A stretch of DNA of 46,916 bases from Candidatus Uhrbacteria bacterium (GTDB lineage Bacteria; Patescibacteriota; Patescibacteriia; UBA9934): positions 1 to 46,916 of the forward strand of contig CALRHE010000005.1 of assembly GCA_943359345.1 (NCBI GenBank), in the 5' to 3' direction. Position numbers and translations under genes: made by a program. The notes beneath the pieces are model-generated. The model saw only the letters and a list, made by a program, of their open reading frames with translations, made no database searches and was not told the DNA's origin. Positions within the stretch are counted from its first letter, which is position 1. Every line of letters starts with the position of its first letter. This document shows positions 15,882 to 23,231 of the stretch, one piece after another.

Positions 15882-18203
15882 GTGTTTATGATGAGTGTCT
15901 CCAAGCGGCTAAGAGCAATATCCCGAGCCGTGTTTCTGGGAACGGTTTTCCTAGTTCCAGTTTTAGTTTTACCTTGGACGACCGATATTTTTGAAACTAA
16001 TAAGCAAGCAGTTCTCATGCTTGGCATGGGTGTCTCGGCGAGCTGTTTAATGATTTCTCTACTCTTAGATAAGCACCCCCTGGCTCGTCCGAGTTCAATA
16101 TTTTTGGTGCCAGCAGTTGTGTTCGTGGCTAGTCTGCTTTCGGCTGTGTCATCGGTAGCACCAATGACAAGTTGGATCGGACAGGGAGCACAGGAGTATG
16201 CCAGTGTTTTGTCATTAGCGGGTTTGCTGCTGACTTGCTTTTTAGCCGTGATTTTTACGCGTACACCAAACGAGCGACGTGATGTGTTATTGGCTATTTT
16301 TTCAAGTTCCGCCTTAGCGAGTCTAGTCTTTATCCCAATTTTTTTAGGTTTAAAAACCGGTTTGTTTAGTAATCTAATCGGCGCACCGCATGCCTTTGGT
16401 GTGTATTTACTTGTGGCATCAACCTTAGCCTGCGGTTTGTGGCTGACGGCTTATGTGCCAGTAGAGCTTTGGGCGCAGCGCTGGCTCCGCGCAAGCACCG
16501 CGATTACGTTTTTTGTAACCCTGGTCGTGATGTTAGCTTTAGATTCGACCACCATCTGGGCCCTGGCGATTATCAGTTGCTTGAGTTTGTTTATAGTGGC
16601 TTTAGTACATGCGGATAAATTTCAGAACACGCTGCGTTTTGTTCCGAGCATGACCATATTTATTTTGGCGTTGATTTTTTTGATCTTACCAACTAGTTTT
16701 CCGTCGCCATTTCTACAGGAAGTTAGCCCCAACGCAGTTACCACCTGGGGTGTCATCCGTGGTGCTTGGCAGGAGGGTTCAATGACTCTTGGTTCCGGAC
16801 CAGGCACTTTTGCCCTTGTTTATCCAAAGTATGCTGATCAGGCTATTAATGATTCAGAATTTTGGGACCTTATCTTTGACCGCGGCAACGCTTATATCAC
16901 CACCCAGCTCGCAACCGTGGGACTGCTCGGAGTCCTGGCGTGGTTAGTGTTTGTAGGCGGGCTCTTGATTTTAGGTGTAAAGAAACTCACGGCTGTTGGT
17001 GATGATTGGAAAGACGTCGTGCCGGTTCTGGCTGCTTGGTTAGTGATGGTAGTTGCCATGTGTGTGTATAGCCAAAATCTTACTCTTGCGACCATATTTT
17101 GGTTATTATCAGGCACTTTACTAGGTTTATTAGTTCCACGAAATCATGTATCAAGTCATCATCAGGCGCGCGCTAGATTGGCAACTGTATTTGTTACCGT
17201 GTGCGTGTTAGTAGCTTTTACGACCATGTTGCTTTTGACGGTTCCGCGGTACTTAGCAGAAATAGCCTTTGTTAAAGCTGTAAAAATGAACACCGAGGCT
17301 GATTCTGCCGCCAGTCTTGATGAAGTCATTAGACTTTTAGATAAAGCGTCGACTGCTAATCCTTGGAATGATACGTATACAAGAAATTTGGCTGGAGCTT
17401 TATTGCGTCGATTGTCAGTATTAAGCTCAGATGAGGCCGCCGACAGTGAGTACGTGCAGTCGCTGATTATGACCTTGCTTGAGGTTTCAGATCGTGCCAC
17501 TAGTCTGTCACCGGCTAACGTTTTAAATTGGGAAGTGCGGGGTCTCATGTACCGTGAACTTTTGCCAGTCTTGCCAGAGGCTGCGGGGCCTTCAATTGAC
17601 GCCTTTAAGAAAGCCGTTGCGCTGGCCCCGGTTAATCCAAAATATCGCGTTCAGCTGGCCCGATCTTATCTAGCGGAAGCTGATTCAGCACTACCCTTAC
17701 TCGCAAGTGATGATGCTGATGTCGCTTCACAGGCAGAAGCCGTGCAGGTAACCGCGTTTGAGCAGGCCGAGGCACAGCTGATAGCCGCAGTTGATCTTAA
17801 GGGTGATTATGCACCAGCCCATTATTATTTAGCACTTTTGCGTCAGCGTCAGGGTAATTTAGCTGAAGCTGTGCGCGGTCTCATGTTTGTGCGTGACCAA
17901 GCCCCTCAAGATGTAGGCGTCGGACTCCAGCTTGGACTGTTATACCTGCGACAAGGCAAAAACGACCTAGCTCAGGCAGAATTTGAGCGAGTACTTGAGC
18001 TCGCGCCTGCTTACGCTGATGCGCATTGGTATTTGTCGGTAGTCTTTGAACAGCAAGACGATCTCCCAAGAGCCATTATAGAAGTCGAGCAAGTCTTAGC
18101 CACTAACCCAGACAACGTGACCGTGCAAAGCCGGCTTAACCGACTTAAAGCTGGCCAGACATCGGATATCATTCCAGATCCTGTCAGTTTGCCTAGCCCT
18201 TAA
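15882..18203 (+). CDS. O-antigen-ligase-like polytopic protein with C-terminal TPRs
   Basis: 773 residues from GTG 15882 (ATG 15888 or 15891 are equally possible), 2 nt after the fibre gene. The first ~460 residues hold about ten to twelve membrane helices. The large loop before the later helices contains TLGSGPGTFALVYPKYAD, the 'G.G.g.f.......' pattern of Wzy_C/O-antigen ligase proteins. The last ~290 residues are soluble TPR-type helical pairs (PAHYYLALLRQRQGNLAEAV, VGLQLGLLYLRQGKNDLAQA, ADAHWYLSVVFEQQDDLPRA). Family members transfer glycans to lipid or protein acceptors, so glycosylation of the adjacent surface proteins is a reasonable inference. A weak terminator follows (18217-18237). 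Confidence 0.82.
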   Translation: MFMMSVSKRLRAISRAVFLGTVFLVPVLVLPWTTDIFETNKQAVLMLGMGVSASCLMISLLLDKHPLARPSSIFLVPAVVFVASLLSAVSSVAPMTSWIGQGAQEYASVLSLAGLLLTCFLAVIFTRTPNERRDVLLAIFSSSALASLVFIPIFLGLKTGLFSNLIGAPHAFGVYLLVASTLACGLWLTAYVPVELWAQRWLRASTAITFFVTLVVMLALDSTTIWALAIISCLSLFIVALVHADKFQNTLRFVPSMTIFILALIFLILPTSFPSPFLQEVSPNAVTTWGVIRGAWQEGSMTLGSGPGTFALVYPKYADQAINDSEFWDLIFDRGNAYITTQLATVGLLGVLAWLVFVGGLLILGVKKLTAVGDDWKDVVPVLAAWLVMVVAMCVYSQNLTLATIFWLLSGTLLGLLVPRNHVSSHHQARARLATVFVTVCVLVAFTTMLLLTVPRYLAEIAFVKAVKMNTEADSAASLDEVIRLLDKASTANPWNDTYTRNLAGALLRRLSVLSSDEAADSEYVQSLIMTLLEVSDRATSLSPANVLNWEVRGLMYRELLPVLPEAAGPSIDAFKKAVALAPVNPKYRVQLARSYLAEADSALPLLASDDADVASQAEAVQVTAFEQAEAQLIAAVDLKGDYAPAHYYLALLRQRQGNLAEAVRGLMFVRDQAPQDVGVGLQLGLLYLRQGKNDLAQAEFERVLELAPAYADAHWYLSVVFEQQDDLPRAIIEVEQVLATNPDNVTVQSRLNRLKAGQTSDIIPDPVSLPSP

Positions 18204-18216
18204 AGAGAGCCTGAAC

Positions 18217-18237
18217 ACTTCACAGCCCGAAGTTTTT
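18217..18237 (+). terminator. Weak terminator after the surface operon
   Basis: Short stem ACTTC (18217-18221) / GAAGT (18229-18233) with a 7-nt loop followed by TTTTT. Only five pairs, but it is the only candidate at the end of the 6560-18203 locus. Confidence 0.45.
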
Positions 18238-18288
18238 AGTAGGTTTGCTGGTTTGCGAAAGTCCAGTTCTCATGTAGGCTAGGGCGGT

Positions 18289-19368
18289 ATGTTAAATGTC
18301 GGGATCGTTGGTTTGCCCAATGTTGGCAAGTCAACCTTATTTACAGCGCTGACCAAAAAGCAGGTAGACTGCGCTAATTTTCCGTTTTGTACAATTGAGC
18401 CAAACGTTGGCGTAGTTGAAGTTCCAGATGCTCGCGTTGACGTTCTTGCCGGCATGTCTAAGAGCCAAAAGCTCATTAAGACAGCTATCGAGTTTGTTGA
18501 TATCGCCGGTCTTGTAAAGGGTGCGCATAAGGGTGAAGGACTGGGCAATAAATTTCTTTCAAATATCCGAGAGACAGACATGATCGTTCATGTTGTTCGC
18601 TCGTTTAAGAACGATGACATCATTCATGTGGACGGATCGGTTGATCCCATGCGTGACGTTGAGGTCATCGAGCTTGAGCTGGCCATGGCTGACCATACGA
18701 GTGTTGAAAAGATGCTTGATGGCGTTAAGCGAACCTTAAAGGCCGGGAAAGATCCGGATGTCGTTAACCAGGTGTCTGCACTCGAGAAGTGGTTAGCTGC
18801 CTTGTCCGCCGGTAAGCTCGCCAGGACTGTCGAGTTCACAGATGAGGAACGAGAAACCATCAAAGACATTCGTCTACTCACGAACAAGCCCATCTTGTAT
18901 GTAGTGAACGTGAATGAAGAAACCGCCAATGATCCGAACTGGGTGTCACCACTCGGTCCCGACCGCTTAGCCGTTCCCATCTCTGTGAAAATTGAGGCCG
19001 AGCTGGCCGGACTTTCGTCAGACGAAGCTCGTGACATGTTATTGGCCCTGGGTATGACCGAGTCGGGACTTGATAAGGTTATTAAGAAGTGTTACGAGCT
19101 CCTGAATTTGATCACTTATCTGACGACGGGGGAACAGGAAACTCGAGCTTGGACAATTAAGCAGGGGACCAAAGCTCCGCAAGCAGCCGGAGTCATTCAC
19201 ACTGATTTTGAAAAGAATTTTATTCGTGCCGAAGTCATCTCGTACCTAGACTACGTCGATTGCGACGGGGAAGCCGGAGCTCGCGACAAGGGGAAACTAC
19301 GTATCGAGGGTAAGGATTACACCATGCAGGACGGGGACGTGTGTCATTTCCGAATCGGGGGTGCTTAA
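18289..19368 (+). CDS. ychF: Redox-/ribosome-associated GTPase/ATPase YchF
   Basis: Obg-related P-loop NTPase of the universal YchF/OLA1 family, which binds ribosomes and often prefers ATP. 359 residues (usual ~363). G1 GLPNVGKST lies at residues 7-15, G2 NFPFCTIEPNVG, and G3 DIAGLVKGAHKGEGLGNKFL. The G4 position reads NVNE instead of the NKxD of true GTPases, which is normal for YchF and explains relaxed nucleotide choice. The C-terminal TGS domain (LLNLITYLTTGEQETRAWTI ... GAPQAAGVIH-type, EVISYLD) is complete. A -10-like TAGGCT lies about 8 nt before the ATG and no SD is seen. It is convergent with the sigma-factor gene, and a large hairpin lies between them. Confidence 0.96.
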   Translation: MLNVGIVGLPNVGKSTLFTALTKKQVDCANFPFCTIEPNVGVVEVPDARVDVLAGMSKSQKLIKTAIEFVDIAGLVKGAHKGEGLGNKFLSNIRETDMIVHVVRSFKNDDIIHVDGSVDPMRDVEVIELELAMADHTSVEKMLDGVKRTLKAGKDPDVVNQVSALEKWLAALSAGKLARTVEFTDEERETIKDIRLLTNKPILYVVNVNEETANDPNWVSPLGPDRLAVPISVKIEAELAGLSSDEARDMLLALGMTESGLDKVIKKCYELLNLITYLTTGEQETRAWTIKQGTKAPQAAGVIHTDFEKNFIRAEVISYLDYVDCDGEAGARDKGKLRIEGKDYTMQDGDVCHFRIGGA

Positions 19369-19413
19369 AACCCGACAGCCAGCACGCCCGTGGCGTGACG
19401 TAGCTATCGGGTT
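19369..19413. terminator. Bidirectional hairpin between ychF and the sigma gene
   Basis: Outer stem AACCCGA (19369-19375) / TCGGGTT (19407-19413) and inner stem CACGCC (19383-19388) / GGCGTG (19392-19397) with a short loop, filling the whole gap between the two convergent stop codons. It lacks a clear T-tract. Confidence 0.55.
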
Positions 19414-20321
19414 CACGGGACGTCCTGTACGCTGAAATCATTTTCACTCGTGAGGTGCTCTCGCAGTCTGCCTATCGACCTGACGACTATTTGTCGCACC
19501 CGCTCTTTCGTGATAGACAGCTGATCCCCTATCATCTCCAATGTCATTGGACCGTCTTCTGTCAGTCCGAAACGCTGGCAGACGATTCTTCTGTCTCTTT
19601 CCGACAGGATACTCAGACTGTCATTCGTCATCTCTCTTAGGGCCGCTCTTGCTAAGAGGAAGTCTTGGTCTGGATCAGGGTTCGGTATGAGTTCATGAGC
19701 GGAGGTGCCATCAGAGTCGTTATCGTCGAGGCTGCTGTCGAGCGATAGAGCCGACCAGTTCGCTGTAGCCATGGCAGCATGAATTTTGTCGGTATCAGCC
19801 GGATTTCTGATTGGGTTAGCTACTAGCCTAGCGATGACCTGATCTACAGTTGGGTCATCAATTCCTTCACGTTGTAAACGTTCACGGCAGTAACCTAAAT
19901 TACGAATGATTTCCTGTGTTCGCGCACTGGTAACCGGTAGCATGCCTGGCCTACTGCTGTTGATGGCTACAAATATGTAGGCTTGAATCCAGTATTTGGC
20001 GTAGGTACTAAACAGGACGCCGCGCGAGTTGTCATAACGGTTGACGGCATCCTGTAGCCCTATCACACCGTTCTGGAAAAGGTCATTTAGTGATAACCCT
20101 CTGTTTATGCCAGTGGCTCGCAGCCTCAGGGCTGGATTTAAGACCAGGCCCAGGTTTCGGTTGATAATCTGGTGGAGTAATCTTATCCGCCCACGCTCAT
20201 CTACCTCAGCCCGCATGACAGCAATGTGTTTGGCGGTTTCTGAGCCTGTAAATGGGGCGTTGGTGTAGATTAGCTTCCTGAGCTTGGCTAGCTCATCGTC
20301 TACCAAATATGAGGATCGCAT
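19413..20321 (-). CDS. Sigma-70 family RNA polymerase sigma factor
   Basis: 302 residues. Region 2 is clear: LSLNDLFQNGVIGLQDAVNRY then GVLFSTYAKYWIQAYIFVAI, corresponding to the core-binding and -10-recognising helices of RpoD. Region 3 is shortened. Region 4 is complete: LSERDRRIVCQRFGLTEDG, then the helix-turn-helix TLEMIGDQLSITKERVRQIV. There is no region 1.1 and no long non-conserved insertion, so it resembles an RpoS/RpoH-like alternative sigma or a minimal RpoD. The start is supported by GGAG 6 nt upstream. Its own promoter lies at 20361-20389. It is convergent with ychF. Whether this genome has another principal sigma cannot be seen here. Confidence 0.93.
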   Translation of the reverse strand: MRSSYLVDDELAKLRKLIYTNAPFTGSETAKHIAVMRAEVDERGRIRLLHQIINRNLGLVLNPALRLRATGINRGLSLNDLFQNGVIGLQDAVNRYDNSRGVLFSTYAKYWIQAYIFVAINSSRPGMLPVTSARTQEIIRNLGYCRERLQREGIDDPTVDQVIARLVANPIRNPADTDKIHAAMATANWSALSLDSSLDDNDSDGTSAHELIPNPDPDQDFLLARAALREMTNDSLSILSERDRRIVCQRFGLTEDGPMTLEMIGDQLSITKERVRQIVVRSIGRLREHLTSENDFSVQDVP

Positions 20322-20360
20322 GGTGTCTCCTGCGAAGAAAGGTTGTGAAAGTCCCAGTCG

Positions 20361-20389
20361 AGATTAACAGTCTTACCTGATTGTTGCAA
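20361..20389 (-). promoter_or_regulatory. Promoter of the sigma-factor gene
   Basis: On the minus strand: TTGCAA (20384-20389), exact 17-nt spacer, TAATCT (20361-20366). It overlaps the 3' end of the RNA methylase gene and gives a 30-35 nt leader containing the SD. Confidence 0.65.
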
Positions 20390-21584
20390 TCGGGAGGGGT
20401 GATGCTTGAGGAATTATGAACCGCAAAATTTGGCGACCTACATATTGATCTTTGTGATGGTAAACCATGTTGTCGCAGGTAGTTGGGGCCGAGGTGTAGC
20501 CAAGCTTGTGCATGATGTCGGTAACGGGAACGTAGAAAGGTTTTTCGTTTACAAAATGAACCGGAGCCGCGACGACCACAACACCACCCGGTTTCAAGAC
20601 GTTTTTCAAAGCTTCGAAGCTCTCTTCGTAGAGCGTGACGAGGTAGTCGATGGCTTCTTCGATTTCGGCTTCGGTTTCTAGGCCTTTGCGTGGTCTACCG
20701 AGATAAGTTTCTGTGACTATGGCATCAACACTGCGAGCGCCAATATGATTGCCAACATCCTTAGCCTGACCAACGTAGGTACGCAGTTCTGCAGTTTTTA
20801 AATTTTGAGCGATTAACCAATCCTGATTCGCTTCAGTATCAGCGATGGCGATTTCATTAATGTCTCCGCCGATAATTTTAGAAAAGCCAACTAAGCCAGC
20901 TTCCATAAGCACAGTGCCACTACCACAGAAAGGGTCGAGTAAGGTCTTATCGACTCCTTCTAGGCCAGTTAGGTTGACCATGATACGAGCCAACTTGGGC
21001 GGCAACATACCTTGCTTGGCGTTGCGGCGAGGGCGGTTGAAGTCGCGGTTGGCCCAGTCGTCAACATTTTGGACGGCGACTGTACGACCAATAACAACAT
21101 CGTTATCACGGACGAGTAAAACATATTCAGCGCCTTTGCTGAGCAAATGGTTGCTCACGACCACGACGGCCGACAGGGTCGCCTCACGAGAAATAACGTA
21201 ACGAGCTCCACGGCCGGCCTCTTTGAGGCGAGATTTTGTCTCGAGACCGAGGTTTTTGGTGGCGGTACGGACTTGGTCGAGCCTTGATTGGTTGTGACCG
21301 TAGACACTCAAACCAAAGTTGAGCTTGCCTTCTGGGTACAAAGTCATGAGGTCGTTGGCCAAAAAGCTGGCCAGCTCCTGTTGATCGGTCGACGTAACCG
21401 TGCTGATAACTAGACCAAGCTTCTGGGTTCCACCCAAACGGAATTGAAGGGGATTCAATTCTGCTTCGAGATTATCAAAGATGGCTAAAGTGCCTTCAGA
21501 CCATGATGGAGAGGCGTTAGTTAACACGCCAATCTCGGAAATCGACAAATCCGGATGGGCACCCAGGAGTGCAAAAATTTGCAT
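20373..21584 (-). CDS. TRM11/TrmG10-like RNA methyltransferase
   Basis: 403 residues. An N-terminal ~165-residue RNA-binding-like region (THUMP-type by position, not by clear motif) is followed by VQNVDDWANRDFNRPRRNAKQ and MLPPKLARIMVNLTG, typical of the UPF0020/TRM11 group. The SAM-binding motif I is LLDPFCGSGTVLMEAGLVG, and motif II is IIGGDINEIAIADTEAN. At the motif IV position, where these enzymes have (D/N)PPY, the sequence is DAIVTETYLGRP. That keeps the Tyr but loses the Asp-Pro-Pro, so activity or substrate may differ. The likely job is tRNA guanine-N2 methylation. It is divergent from rpsF and 51 nt upstream of the sigma gene on the same strand. Confidence 0.85.
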   Translation of the reverse strand: MQIFALLGAHPDLSISEIGVLTNASPSWSEGTLAIFDNLEAELNPLQFRLGGTQKLGLVISTVTSTDQQELASFLANDLMTLYPEGKLNFGLSVYGHNQSRLDQVRTATKNLGLETKSRLKEAGRGARYVISREATLSAVVVVSNHLLSKGAEYVLLVRDNDVVIGRTVAVQNVDDWANRDFNRPRRNAKQGMLPPKLARIMVNLTGLEGVDKTLLDPFCGSGTVLMEAGLVGFSKIIGGDINEIAIADTEANQDWLIAQNLKTAELRTYVGQAKDVGNHIGARSVDAIVTETYLGRPRKGLETEAEIEEAIDYLVTLYEESFEALKNVLKPGGVVVVAAPVHFVNEKPFYVPVTDIMHKLGYTSAPTTCDNMVYHHKDQYVGRQILRFIIPQASPLPIATIR

Positions 21585-21607
21585 ATTGGCCAGAGCCTAA
21601 CAGGTAT

Positions 21608-21636
21608 TTGACTTTTTGGCTAGTCTAAACTACTCT
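21608..21636 (+). promoter_or_regulatory. Promoter of the rpsF-ssb-rpsR group
   Basis: TTGACT (21608-21613), exact 17-nt spacer, TACTCT (21631-21636). Transcription would start near 21643, giving a leader of about 68 nt before the rpsF ATG at 21711. Confidence 0.7.
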
Positions 21637-21662
21637 TCCGGCACTAAATATTGTCCATGATT

Positions 21663-21698
21663 GAGCCTGGGCTCAGTCGTTCCGGGCTTGTCCCGGGA
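21663..21698 (+). promoter_or_regulatory. Two adjacent hairpins in the rpsF leader
   Basis: GAGCCTGGGCTC (21663-21674) and TCCGGGcttgtCCCGGGA (21681-21698) are back-to-back palindromes in the 5' leader. S6:S18 is known to bind rpsF leaders at a CCG-containing stem in other bacteria, so autoregulation is possible. The second palindrome also resembles a common dispersed REP, so it may instead be an insertion. Confidence 0.4.
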
Positions 21699-21710
21699 CC
21701 AAACAACCCT

Positions 21711-22196
21711 ATGTTGTACGAAATCATGACCATCTTGCCGTCTCAGTACGCTGATACGGAAGTAGACGGAGTCATTGAAACCATCTCTAAGGTGCTAGAA
21801 AAAGCTGGCGCTAAGGTAGAGAAGACTCACTCGTTTGGTAAGATCAAAACTGCTTACCCAATTGAGCGTCAGCGTTATGGTACTTATATACTTTTTTACG
21901 TCACGGCTGAGCCGGAGGCTATGAAAAAGGTTGATGGGGATCTTCGTCTAACTGACGAAGTACTTCGTCATATGAGCATTGCTCGGCCAGAAGGTATGCC
22001 TAAGGGTGAATTTAAGCTTGTGTCTTACACTCCACCACTTACGCCTGAGGGTCGCCGCGCTGGTGAGCGTGATGAGCGTTCCGATCGCCCAGAACGTCGT
22101 CCTCAAACTGCCGACACCACCGGCAAGGTGACTACTGAGGAGTTCGCTAGCAAACTGGACCAAATCCTAGACTCAGATATTATGAAGAATATCTAA
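21711..22196 (+). CDS. rpsF: Ribosomal protein S6
   Basis: 161 residues from ATG 21711 (MLYEIMTILPSQYADTEVDG). An in-frame upstream start at 21651 would translate the leader hairpins and is unlikely. The S6 ferredoxin-like core covers about residues 1-95: YEIMTILP opening, KKVEKTHSFGKIKTAYPIER-type strand, GTYILFYVTAEP, and LRHMSIARPEG. The C-terminal ~60-residue extension is charged and ends in VTTEEFASKLDQILDSDI, longer than in Escherichia coli. It is first in the classical rpsF-ssb-rpsR order, but hairpin repeat B (22199-22359) separates it from ssb and begins 2 nt after its stop. Confidence 0.95.
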   Translation: MLYEIMTILPSQYADTEVDGVIETISKVLEKAGAKVEKTHSFGKIKTAYPIERQRYGTYILFYVTAEPEAMKKVDGDLRLTDEVLRHMSIARPEGMPKGEFKLVSYTPPLTPEGRRAGERDERSDRPERRPQTADTTGKVTTEEFASKLDQILDSDIMKNI

Positions 22197-22198
22197 AT

Positions 22199-22359
22199 GG
22201 CCTTCCTCATTTGGCCCATTTTGGACTCACGGGCCCCTATTTTGACCTCAGCCTTCGATTGCCTCAGGCTGCCCTGAGCTTGTCGAAGGGCACCGTAGCA
22301 TTAACTACGTTTAGGCCAAAACATCCCGTTCATCCAAATTGGTCTCAAATGAGAAGCCC
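22199..22359 (-). repeat. Nested-hairpin repeat, copy B
   Basis: The outer arms GGCCTTCCTCATTTG (22199-22213) and CAAATGAGAAGCCC (22346-22359) pair with one bulge and one mismatch. The interior matches copy A closely but its central small hairpin differs: CGTAG-cattaa-CTACG here versus GTATG-ggtta-CATAC in A, a compensatory change. The same CCTTCGA...TCGAAGG REP palindrome is inside. It fills the rpsF-ssb gap. Confidence 0.85.
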
Positions 22360-22376
22360 TATGATGATTTATTACT

Positions 22377-22844
22377 ATGGCTGCTTCATTGAATCGTGTC
22401 ACATTGATTGGAAACCTCACGCGTGATCCAGAATTGCGTAAGACTACCGGTGGTCAGTCAGTAGCTTCGTTCACTATCGCCACCAACCGTGTTTACATGG
22501 GCTCTGACGGTCAAAAAAAAGAGCAAGCTGATTACCATAGCTTGGTAGCCTGGGGCCGACTGGGAGAAGTTTGTGCTCAGTACCTTGTAAAGGGCAAAAA
22601 GATCTACGTTGATGGTCGTCTCCAGACTCGTGAATGGGAAGGCCAGGATGGTCAAAAGCGTTACCGTACCGAAGTTGTACTTGAAAACATGATCATGCTT
22701 GATCGCTCCGGCCAGACCTCTGGAGCTCCACGTCCTGCTGACGCCAATGAAGTAGCCGCTGAAGCAGCTGCCGCTCCGGTCATGACCGATGAACCCTCAC
22801 AAGCCCCGGCTGATGAAATTAAACTTGAAGACATTCCCTTCTAA
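22377..22844 (+). CDS. ssb: Single-stranded DNA-binding protein
   Basis: 155 residues. An OB-fold domain covers residues 1-110: LNRVTLIGNLTRDPELRKT, the SVASFTIATNR strand, ADYHSLVAWGRLGEVCAQYL, KGKKIYVDGRLQTREWEG, and YRTEVVLENMIMLDRSG. All are strongly conserved in bacterial SSB. A flexible Ala/Pro-rich linker leads to the acidic tip DEIKLEDIPF, the partner-recruiting peptide (DDIPF type). It coats ssDNA in replication and recombination and would cooperate with the holA, polA, recA and ruvC products coded nearby. It is followed 6 nt later by rpsR. Confidence 0.97.
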   Translation: MAASLNRVTLIGNLTRDPELRKTTGGQSVASFTIATNRVYMGSDGQKKEQADYHSLVAWGRLGEVCAQYLVKGKKIYVDGRLQTREWEGQDGQKRYRTEVVLENMIMLDRSGQTSGAPRPADANEVAAEAAAAPVMTDEPSQAPADEIKLEDIPF

Positions 22845-22850
22845 TCCCCT

Positions 22851-23081
22851 ATGATGCCCAATAAACCCGCAGCTAAGAAAGAGCGTTATTGCTTTTTCTG
22901 CGTCAATAAAGACGTAGTCATAGATTACAAGCACACAGATCTACTCCGTCGCTTCCTGTCTTCCTATGGCAAGATCGTGCCCCGCAAGCGTTCTGGCGTG
23001 TGCGCCTCTCACCAACGTCAGGTGGCTTCTGAAATCAAGCGTTCACGTATTATCGGGCTACTCCCGTTTGTCTTGAAATAA
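22851..23081 (+). CDS. rpsR: Ribosomal protein S18
   Basis: 76 residues (ATG 22851 or 22854, two consecutive Met codons). The sequence includes RYCFFCVNKDVVIDYKHTD, LLRRFLSSYGKIVPRKRSGV and the closing CASHQRQVASEIKRSRIIGL, which are the core S18 segments that pack on S6 in the platform of the small subunit. The CFFC and later CASH cysteines match the zinc-type S18 variant. It ends the rpsF-ssb-rpsR group and is followed by a nested inverted-repeat terminator region. Confidence 0.97.
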   Translation: MMPNKPAAKKERYCFFCVNKDVVIDYKHTDLLRRFLSSYGKIVPRKRSGVCASHQRQVASEIKRSRIIGLLPFVLK

Positions 23082-23088
23082 TTGATTT

Positions 23089-23225
23089 GATTTACACACA
23101 GAGTAAATCTTCGATTACAGGTTAAACGCAGATGCAAATGGGCCTTCCTGAGGTAATCGGAGGCCCTTTTGTATACTGACATCTGTGTAAAATCTGTGAT
23201 TACCGTTTCATTTAATCTGTGTAAA
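23089..23225 (+). terminator. Nested inverted repeats with rpsR terminator at the centre
   Basis: The central hairpin GGGCCTTC (23140-23147) / GGAGGCCC (23159-23166) followed by TTTT is a good intrinsic terminator. Around it lie CAGATG (23129-23134) / CATCTG (23180-23185), and an outer pair TTTACACACAGA / TCTGTGTAAA near 23091-23102 and 23214-23223. A small GATTTAC/GTAAATC hairpin (23089-23109) overlaps the left arm. Confidence 0.65.
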
Positions 23226-23231
23226 TGCAAT

